Below, in pieces: positions 22,083 through 31,200 of a stretch of DNA of 64,000 nt (positions are counted from its first letter, which is position 1; every line of letters begins with the position of its first letter). The DNA comes from Trebouxia sp. TZW2008 (Eukaryota; Chlorophyta; Trebouxiophyceae; Trebouxiales; Trebouxiaceae). A program made the translations under genes and the position numbers. The stretch is taken from NCBI GenBank assembly GCA_002118135.1, contig BDIU01000459.1:1-64000 (forward strand). Reading direction: 5' to 3'. The notes below the pieces were generated by a model, which ran no database searches, had not been told where the DNA came from, and was given only the letters and a program-made list of their open reading frames with translations.

Positions 22083-25069
22083 TCACCAGGGGACTTCCTG
22101 CTTGTCCCATGCATAGAATTTGCCATTGCTTTCAGCTGTGGTGCCATCAATGATTTCCAGCAGCTGTTTCACAGCCCTTCCCCTGGTGAATAGCTTTTCA
22201 GCAGCAACATTCTGCATACAATACTCAAACGTCACTCAGCAGGTGTGACAGGCATTCAAAGCATAACACTCAGATGCTTGTGTGCCTGTGTTCATATATC
22301 TGCAGTTTTCAGACTTCATTTAGTGTCTGAATGTAGCAAGATGTCAACACAGCATGCATGCACTTGCCTCAGGTCAAGTATTTGAACAGAGTGCTGCGCC
22401 CTTGTGCTGCATACCTTCTAAACTGGCGCTGACAAAGCAGTGTCAGCAGTGATTTGTGCCTTGCAAACTTGATGCAAGACACATTCGACTTGCGTACTGC
22501 ACACTCAATGGCCATAATCTTGGTTCACTGCTACATACCTTTTGAAATGGGGCTGACAGGTCGGTGTCAACAGTACCAGGGTGCAGCATGATGCAAGACA
22601 CATTGGACTTGCGCCTTGCATACTCAATGGCCATAGTCTTGATTCACTGCTACATACCTTTTGAAATGGGGCTGACGGGTCACTGTCAACAGTGCCAGGG
22701 TGCAGCATGATGCGANNNNNNNNNNNNNNNNNNNNNNNNNNNNNNNNNNNNNNNNNNNNNNNNNNNNNNNNNNNNNNNNNNNNNNNNNNNNNNNNNNNNN
22801 NNNNNNNNNNNNNNNNNNNNNNNNNNNNNNNNNNNNNNNNNNNNNNNNNNNNNNNNNNNNNNNNNNNNACGGGTCACTGTCAACAGTGCCAGGGTGCAGC
22901 ATGATGCGAGACACATTGGACTTGCGCCTTGCATACTCAATGGCCATAGTCTTGGTCAATTGCTGCATACCTTTTGAAATGGGGCTGACGGGTCAGTGTC
23001 GACAGTGCCAGAATGCAGCATGATGCGAGACATGTTTAGCTTGCGCCTTGCCGACCCAATGGCCACAGCCTGGTGAACTGCTACGCACCTTTTGAAATGG
23101 GGCTGACAGGTCGGTGTCAACTGTGCCAGGATGTAGCATAATGCAAGACACATTGGACTTGCGCCTTGCGCACTCAATGGCCATTGTCTTAGTCAACTGC
23201 TACTCAACTTTTGGAACGGCACTGAGAGGTCAGTGTCATCGGTCCCTGAATGATGCAAGATACATTGGACTTGCGCCTTGCACACTCAATGGCCGCAGTC
23301 TTGGTGAACTGCTACGCACCTTTTGGAATGGGGCTGAGAGGTCGGTGTCAACCGTGCCAGGATGTAGCATAATGCAAGACACATTGGACTTGCGTCTTGC
23401 ACACTCAATGGCCATAGTCTTAGTCAGCTGATTGAGCGCAGTCTTGCTGGCTCTGTAGCTGTACCAGCCCCCCAAGCGATTGTCGCTGATGCTGCCAACT
23501 CTTGCACTCATGTTGGCAATGACAGACGGCTTTTCCCTGTAGCAGTCAACATCAGTTGATGATTAGCAAGCACTAAAATGCTTTTACAGTCATCCAAATT
23601 GGTTTTCCCCCTGATACAGTCCACACAGCAACATGTGAAACTTAGAACGGCACTGATGTGCCCTGAGGCCATTGACATGGGCATCAGTCCATGAATGACG
23701 ACTTATGCACTGCATGTGACAGCAAACAGGCACGCATGCAAGAATGCGGCCAAGCCCATTGTGCTGAAGGTCAGCTCAAACTCAACAGATGGCTGTGGGA
23801 ACTGGCTTTGACAGTTATCAGGCAGGCAGGCATGTCTACAGTCAAGCCAGTTATGCTGGCTTCAATCTGCTTAATGGCTTTGATGCATTGGCTTTGTCAG
23901 AAACAGGACAACATGTATAAGTGTTGACACGCTGGTTGTCTGGTTTTTGGTGGGCAGAGCTGTGAGCATGAGCAAACATGTTGACTCTTCTACGTTTCTG
24001 CAGGGGTCTCACTGCATACTGCCGGTGATTGTCACATATGCTTTGCTTGTTTACGTTCCTTGTAGTCGGTAATGGTGAGTAGGCGGATTACAAGTGAGCG
24101 ATGCGTCGGCGTTCCAAAGATCAATGAAGACTGACCTTGGAGTGTTGCCTTGTTTTGCACCTTTGGTCAGAAGAGGCATGAAGGCCTGCACACATGAAAG
24201 TTACGAAATGGCTCAAACATGCTCTGAGCAGACAAGCAATCACAAAAGGAAGAAATGAACAGGACAAAGTTTTGACTATAGTGCATGCAGAGGTGTCAAG
24301 AATGCTTTTCAATGCAGCGCTTGCCTTGGACACAAGGATTGGGCCGAATGTGTTTACTTCAAACACCTTGCTCAAGCTTTGTCTATCCAGCCTGGCGAGA
24401 GCAGTCTCTGCAGATGCATGATCTGCTGAGTCATTGCTGCTTTCTTGCCGATCAAGTCAAGATAAGAGACTGCATGCCTGACCTGGTGACAGGACTCCTG
24501 AAATATGCAGAATTCCTGCGGTATTGATAAGGAGAGTCAGATACTCATGCTTCTGAGTCACTTGGTCAACTGCAGCCTACACTGCACAATTACAACTCTG
24601 TTTGCTTTGTTAGTCAGCGTAGCAACACAGCAACTGTGAATGTCGGCAGCACCTGAAGCGAGGCGTCATCAGTGACATCCAGCTGTACAACATCTAGTGA
24701 GTCTCTGTGCTGGCTTTGCAGGTCCTTCAGGCTGGTGCACTTATCTGGAGACCGACATGTTGCAATGACTCTACATCAGATTCATGCCGTTTGGCCGCAA
24801 CTTGCTTGCATGAAAACTGCCATGCCATGTGACATGCCGCAAAACAAGACATACTTCTGACCGTCGCGTTTGAGCAGCTGCTGAACGTATTCGAGCCCCA
24901 GACCTCGAGATGCTCCTTGCACCAAGGCCACTGGAGGGAGTTGTTGCTCTGAACTTGCTGCCGCAAGCGGAGCTGACCTCGCCAAGGCATGGATCTCTGC
25001 TGCAAGGATCTGCTTAACCCTTGGCGCACAACTGAGACCGAGCCTTGGAGCCCTCAACAAAGCAAACAT
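22083..25069 (-). CDS. short-chain dehydrogenase/reductase, C-factor/sniffer type, probably organellar
   Basis: An NAD(P)H-dependent reductase of the classical SDR fold, about 301 residues. Seven exons agree in phase: 24855-25069, 24653-24770, 24483-24576, 24325-24407, 24136-24185, 23320-23536 and 22083-22211. An Arg/Ala-rich N-terminus of about 45 residues, starting MFALLRAPRLGLSCAPRVKQ, looks like a transit peptide. The cofactor motif reads VQGASRGLGLEYVQQLL, with the first residue of the usual TGxxxGxG replaced by Gln. The LDVTDDASLQ, LLINTAGIL and EVNTFGPI segments follow. The catalytic serine region is NMSARVGSISDN and the active site is YSYRASK (Tyr-x-x-x-Lys). The C-terminus ends FYAWDKQEVPW, like CsgA/sniffer proteins. 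The substrate cannot be told from sequence. The intron after exon 4 starts with GC (AAG|GCAAGC), a GC-AG intron. The tail of exon 6 is amplified downstream into an array that includes the assembly gap. Confidence 0.93.
22440..23320 (-). repeat. tandem array of at least seven decayed copies of an SDR exon tail, broken by an assembly gap
   Basis: The donor-side 90-100 bp of SDR exon 6 (encoding TMAIECARRKSNVSCIMLHP and the following 15 residues) plus a few intron bases recurs with a period near 120 bp. Copies start at about 23310, 23195, 23075, 22960, 22720, 22650 and 22530 (reading leftward), plus whatever lies in the gap. Most keep the ...CAAAAGGT(A/G) donor. Unit junctions read GTGCGTAGCAG or GTATGTAGCAG. 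Variation includes a deletion in the first copy and a replaced 3' end in the last. Confidence 0.92.
22716..22868. other. assembly gap (153 N)
   Basis: The run of N sits inside the SDR exon-tail array. Near-identical sequence ending or starting ...CAGCATGATGCGA / ACGGGTCACTGTCAACAG lies on both sides, so the assembler probably failed on the repeat. The true copy number is unknown. Confidence 0.98.
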
Positions 25070-25704
25070 CCTCAGTCAAATGGGGCGACAAACGACGAGG
25101 ACGTGCAGTGCAGCACAGCTCTGAGACAAGCAAAGCAACATGTGGTTCTAAATCTGTGCTTGACAATTGTCAAGGTGCATTACATGCAGCTTGTCAATTC
25201 AGTTCAAGGGCTTTACAGAGATCTGCAAGAAAAGGTACGCTCAAACAGCCAGTCTGACTTTACAAACATCGGTGCACTCCTATGTCATTTCGGAGGACCG
25301 AGACAACATTTGAGACTGCAAAATTGCAAGAGCAGACGAAAGAGAATCCTGCTGCATCAGGAGGTCAGGTGACTGTAGCCTTTGCCTCGACTCTGCTTTC
25401 CTGTTCAACCGTTGGCCATATCCATGAGCTAGTTGAGCATTTGCACCAGCATGTCTGGCAACACTACTTTGCATCAGGTGACATTTACCAATGAACAACC
25501 TTTCCCGAAGCTTTCTAATGTACAAGCAAGCAAGCAAGCTGCCAAAAGCAATTATGCATGGTACAGTGCATCCAAAGTTGATCAATTTCTTACTGTCATA
25601 TCTACAGCTATTGCACATTTGTTTCAATGACTGATGCTGTAAGTATTGCGCTCTTGACGTGATTGTATCATATCTTGCCAAATTTGGCTCAGTGCGCAAT
25701 CTTT
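25070..25704. other. SDR promoter region / COMT 3' region
   Basis: No recognisable gene. It lies between the end of the COMT-like gene and the start of the SDR gene, both on the - strand. Confidence 0.4.
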
Positions 25705-27859
25705 CTAGTGAGCCCCCTCTTTGCCCTTGTACTCTGAGACTGTCACAATGTCAGGTATGTAATTGCTGTATTCTACATTTGTCATGTGCTCAACAGTTGA
25801 GTAGTCAGCGCTGTCCTTGACATGTTTTCTGAAATCTGGGCTGCCTGGCGTCAAAACATTGTCTCCAACCACTACTGAGCCCTGTTTCAGGAAGCCATTC
25901 TTTTGCAGAATGAGCAGGTCTTGCAAATAGAGATGCTTCACATGGTCAATCAGGGCAAAGTCAACCGTGTGGATCCCTTGCTGGTGCAAAACCTGCAACA
26001 CCAGAATCCGGTTTTGAATGCATTGCTGGCCGTTTCCATGCAATCAGCATGCACACGGTGTGCTGTCACAGGGACAGGGACTGTAGATTTGCAGATCCTA
26101 ACTTTGCAGGCAAAGATGCATCTGACAATGCATTATGCAGACTGCTACTGCCGCAGCTGGTCATATCAGACATAACTCCTGCGCATGAAATAGCTACGTG
26201 GACAAGACTTAATTCACATGTTCTTTAGTCATCCCAAAAGCAACTAGCTGAAGCTATCACTTGCAGCTATGACAGCTATGCTCTGATCATATCAGACCCA
26301 ACTCCAGCGCATGAAATAGCTACATGGACAAGACCGTATTGACATGTTCTTGAGTCATCCTAGAACTAGCTGAAGCTATCAGTTGCAGCTATGATAGCTA
26401 TGCACTTCTACAGCAGCAACTTTTCAACTTTTACAGCAGCAAAACTTACTGGTATTGCAGTCTCTAGGATGCCTTGGACCACCTGCACCTTGTCACTCAA
26501 CCCGGCATGTTCAATGATTGCTCTGGCAACCCCGACATGAATCTCATTGGGGTCAATGCTGTACAGCTTGCCACCTGGAGGCAGCTTCCTGGCAATACGC
26601 ACTGCTGAGTAGCCTATGTACCCACCAAGCTCCAATGCAACCTGCCACAAAATTCTGAAGTGATTTGAGCTTGAGACGACATTTCACAAATACAGTATTT
26701 TCAATGTAAGGACACTCGACACAAGGACATTCTTGATGTAAGGACAATGCAACTGGGAACCAAGCACTGCATTTTAAATACATTGGTACTTCTGAGTAAG
26801 GACAATTCAATACAGGGACATGTTTTGGTATGCTCCCCAATCCAGTTGTAACGGGCTGTATCAGCGCATCAAGTGCAGCATGTGCTTGGTCAGGGATTGG
26901 TCTCTGATGCGCGATGTGGAATGTAAGATGTTCATGATTGGGGAGCATGGCATTGAGTTGTGACAGCCATGACAGGCAATCAGTGCAGATATTGCATTGG
27001 ATGGCAGCTTTCTGGCAATGCAGACTGCTGAATAACCTGCGAACCCACCAAGCTACAGGCAAATTGCCAACATTTGCTTAAGCATACAGATCAGGCCATG
27101 GTGATGTATGGAAGCCGTGAGCATGCCAAGTGCAGCATTCGGCTTGTCAAAGAATGGTCTCTGATGCACGACGCAAAACATAATATGATCATGATTGGGG
27201 AGCATGGTCTTAGGTCATGACAGCTAGCGCAAGCGACTGGTGCAGACGATGCGTTGCAGCAGGTACTGACCTTTGGGCGGTACTCGTCAATGACTGTGTC
27301 CACTATGGCGCCTTTGCGGTCACCAATATTCATGAGGAACCCCGTGTTCCAGCCATAGCGGTCAATGGCATCCAGCACTGCGTCTGGACTGCCTTTTGGC
27401 ACTGTGTTGAGGATTAGGTCTCGTACCTTCCTCTCTTTCTCGCCCGGATTCTGCGTCAGAAGTGAAGGTCAGAACACCCTTTTGAACAGAGAGATTGCGA
27501 CCATCCGCATGCTGCGCCCACACGGTGAGGCACGATACAGCTTCTAAGACGGACGGAGTAGCGCATCTGCGCGTGCAGACACGCACCGCCGAGGGAGGAG
27601 GGCCGCTCGAAAGTAGGCGTCGTGCCGGTCTCATGAAGGCCACCCAGATCCACTGCACCAATTTTTGCAGGAATGGGACGCTTTCGAGGAAGCGCGCGAG
27701 AGGTGGTTTCCTGCTGATCATAGAGGCCTGGCACCGCACAGGCCAAGTAGGCCGATCTGTCACCAGGCGATGTGGCACACGATGTGAATACCTCACACGG
27801 AGCAGAGCAGTGCTACCAGAGGTCACCGGCCAGGCAAAGCAGCTTGCCTTCAAGCGCAT
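25705..27859 (-). CDS. catechol-O-methyltransferase-like SAM-dependent O-methyltransferase
   Basis: A small-molecule O-methyltransferase of the animal-type COMT family. Three exons fit perfectly: 27271-27450, 26450-26641 and 25705-25992 (TAG stop). They encode DAIDRYGWNTGFLMNIGDRK, the SAM loop LELGGYIGYSAVRIARKL, SIDPNEIHVGVARAIIEHAG, FALIDHVKHLYLQD and VVGDNVLTPGSPDF. The metal-binding Asp of IDH and the Asp-Asn pair of GDNV are present, so Mg-dependent catalysis is likely. The Trp that packs on catechol in rat COMT (DHWK) is Val here, so the substrate may differ. The first exon (27587-27859) is a model: its frame is open and joins in phase through a GTGCGT donor. It encodes an Arg/Ser-rich leader with VRCQAS, resembling an algal plastid transit peptide. 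Total about 310 residues. Intron 2 holds a MITE and a decayed copy of exon 3. Confidence 0.92.
26160..26405. repeat. tandem duplication (about 122 bp) in COMT-like intron 3
   Basis: Two copies start CATATCAGACNNAACTCC and end CTATGANAGCTATGC, with about 85% identity. No coding content. Confidence 0.85.
26693..26830 (-). mobile_element. MITE copy 2 in COMT-like intron 2
   Basis: Left end TACAGTATTTTCAATGTAAGGACAC, then the family's GGACAATGCAACTGGGAACCA and GAGTAAGGACAATTC blocks. The right terminal repeat is lost. Same orientation as the copy at 7018. Confidence 0.8.
26840..27260. repeat. large duplication in COMT-like intron 2 with a decayed exon-3 copy
   Basis: A block of about 150 bp (GGTCTCTGATGC(G/A)CGA...ATTGGGGAGCATGG...TGACAGC) occurs at about 26850-26990 and again at about 27100-27250. 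Between them, 26995-27065 is a degenerate copy of the acceptor half of exon 3 (GGCAGCTTTCTGGCAATGCA on the + strand). Confidence 0.8.
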
Positions 27860-28294
27860 TGGCAGCTGCTGTGGCTGAATGTGTTTTGCACAGGCTCGAG
27901 ACGCGTCGTTACAAGATTATGTAAGTTTTACTACTTATTAGCTAAGTTGTATCACATGGTGGTGTAGTAAACTTACTCATCCGGCTCAAATTGTTGATTG
28001 TGGTTGCGGTTCACTATAGGCACCTCGCTCTGCGCGCGGGCATCGCAACCTGCAGTTGATAAGGCAATCTTGAGCTAGTTTCGCACATGATGCCGAGCAT
28101 GCAGTCAGCAGCGTCATGACCCGCTGCCTTCTCAGGCCCATGCACGCTTCACGTTCACACAGATGAACTTGGCGTCGCGTGCGCATTGCTGTCGACAGAT
28201 CCTGTACAGCCGCTGGCCGGGCGCACAGTTGCAAAGTTGCTCGTCCACCAGGAATCGAGCATATACGGCGGCGCGCTGCCGTGCAGCGGCGAAC
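27860..28294. promoter_or_regulatory. probable bidirectional promoter, COMT-like / aminotransferase
   Basis: Head-to-head arrangement with about 435 bp between predicted start codons. The segment from about 28000 is GC- and CpG-richer than the rest of the window. No distinct core element was recognised. Confidence 0.4.
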
Positions 28295-31200
28295 ATGGCT
28301 GTAAGTGCAGGCCTGCGTTGTCTGCTGATGGCAGTGTCTTCGTGGTAATCCATCTTCCGAACCCGCGTGACGTCTTGCCCAACGTTCACATTTGGGCGTG
28401 CTAGGCAGATCTCGGACAGAGTCAGGCAAACCGATGCACCGATCATTGCCAAAACGCAGAAGCTGACAGCCAGCGCCAAAGGAGTCATGTCCCTGGCGCA
28501 AGGTGCTTCCTTGCATAGCCAGATGCATAGGCTCACACCAACGCACCGCTTTCAGAAACCTGTGCTCAACACCAATTGTTGACTAACTTGCTCATCTCCT
28601 GTTGGCCCAGGCATTGTGCACTGGAGCCCTCCACAGCAAGCTATGGATGCTGTAACAGCCAGGGCTGGTGACCAGAGCCTGAATCAGTATGGCTCTGGGG
28701 CTGGCCAACCAGAGTTGGTGCAGGCGCTACAGCACAAAGTAGCAATAGAAAACGGCATCTCACAGGTGATCCACATCATCATTCTGCACCTGCTGTACAT
28801 TGTACAGGTCAGCTGTTTGCCAACAGTATCCTGAGTGTCAAGAAGAGACCAGGCGGTGAATGGTAATCATAATCACTCATATGGACGACAGTGTTTACAC
28901 ATGACTTTGTAAAAAGTGCCAGCATCCGCCTCATAGCAACATCATTGCCCATCACATTTGTACTGAGGAATGCTTCAAAAGCAGCAAACAGCCAAGCGGT
29001 ACTTGGTACTGTTCATCCTTCAAGCATTGTGTGGTCACCTGCATGATCGTAAGGAATTTGAGTAAGTGCCCGCCATGCATTGCGGCATTGTGCGTAGTGT
29101 TGACCTGAAGCGTGTGTTGTCAGTGCGAGGTGATGGTGACAGCTGGGGCCAACCAGGCGTTCACAAATGTGGTTCTGACATTGCTGGATGCCAAAGACAA
29201 GGTGGTGCTGTTCAAGCCGTACTACTTCAACCACCTTATGGCTGTGCAAATGACAGGCGGCGCAGGCAACGTTGTTTATGGCAGGTGCATCGATGTCTTT
29301 GTATAACGACTGTTTTGGTCACTAAGAAACATGTCATTGTATCACATTGTGCTTACTGAGAGGAACCAGGGCAGTCAGAATGCAGTAATTGGTTCCCAGT
29401 TGCACTGTCCTCCAACCATTGTCCCTATGTCGAGTGTCCTTATAGATAACAACAAGTCTACATCTGAGAGGCAGCAAATCGTCGGCATGCCTTCTTTGTC
29501 GCTGACAGCAATCCTGACACCATTCCAACATTACACTGTGTCCTGACCACCATGTTAGGAACACATGTTTGTCACCCTAAATGCATCATATGACTGCCTG
29601 TTGCGGCTGCACAAAGCTTGCTCGCTTGGCTGCTGCAAAGCAACAGCAAAAGGCTGTGCAAGAGCGTGCTTAACAGCATGTGCAAGGGCATGTGTATGTA
29701 CTGCAAACAAATGCAAGTCAACACTGATGCCGATGCATGCAGGTGTGACCCTGACAGCTGGCATCCTGATTTGGACTGGCTAGAACAATGTCTGCAAGGC
29801 CAGAATCCTCCTCGCATGGTGGTGTTAGTCAATCCAAACAACCCCACAGGTTGTCCTCTTAATGACTCACATTTTTATGTTCACAAACATCATGAATTGG
29901 TGTGTTATATAACCTTCTATGGCATCACAGCATTCATTGATGGCAGCTCTGTCTTGATTAGGTGTCATGCTGTATTCTCATTCCTGTTGCATTTGTCATC
30001 TGAGCTTATGCAGGTGTCATATACGCTGCATCTTGACAACTCTATGCATCTCAAATGCACTGTTGCACTGCTTCAGGTTTGCTGATGACAAAACAAGCGC
30101 CTGACAGGGAAGCAGCTGCTTTGGCAGGCTGTTGTCTGGCTTGTGGTGTATAACCTATGAGAATGTTACACACTGACAATTTCCCATATTTTGTTTTATA
30201 TGTCCGAAGTGTGTACTTGTGTGCTGCTTCAGGTGTGTTGATGACAAAGGCAGAGCTTGACAGAGCAAATCAACAGTGTTGACAGGCCAGTGTGTGGCTG
30301 ATTGTACACAACACCTATGCCAATCTTAACCAATAGCAAGTTGTCCAGTATAGTGTTATGATGCTTCAGGTGTGCTGATGACAACGGAAGAGCTTGACAG
30401 AGCAAATCAACTTTGTCAGCAGGCCGGTGTGTGGCTGGTCGTGGACAACACCTATGAGAACTTCACATATGATGGCCGGGAGCATGCCTGTGTGTCTGGG
30501 CCTCATGTGATCAACATATTCTCCATGTCAAAGGTGCGTTGGCTTTACAACAGCATGAAACACAGGGCAAAAGGTTGCGCGCATGCCGCAATTCAGACCA
30601 CATCGCTCGCGTGTCTGTGCATGCATACATCATCTGGAGTCTGACAGGCCACATCTGAACTGTGCAGAGAGACCTACTCACGTGATCTGCTGTTCCACGA
30701 TACATAGTCAGACACAAGCTAGGTATGCAGTGTACATTGCTGTTGATGCCTGTGGTTCAGGATGTCAGGACTTTGTCATACACTTAAACAACAGGTTTGT
30801 TTTGCAACTGAGTCACTAGCATGCTGCAGATGCAATGCCTATGCATCAGCCAGGTGATGAACAGTTGCTGGTGTGATTGCCATCAAGCTGAAAGCATTTG
30901 GCGTGACAGGCTGGCGGCTACAGCTATAGCCTACTGTACATTGCTGATGTAATTATCATTGTAATTCAGGCGTATGGCATGATGGGATGGCGGCTAGGGT
31001 ATATAGCCTACCCTAATGCTGACTTGGCGTCAGACCCTGAATTGGGATTCCAGATGTCAAAGGTGCAAGACACCATCCCAATATGTGTCACCCAGATGAG
31101 TCAGGTCGCAGGAGCAGGGGCACTTCAAGCTGGCAGCCCCTGGGTCAAGCAGCAAGTTCAGGGCCTTTCCAGCAACAGGTTGGTCACACACTCCTCTCAA

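Noticed and set aside
27986..28546. A - strand frame with a hydrophobic start and Cys-rich end, like a small secreted protein
   Set aside because: It overlaps the well-supported second exon of the aminotransferase on the other strand and the bidirectional promoter. No family match was seen, and its openness is explained by GC-rich composition.
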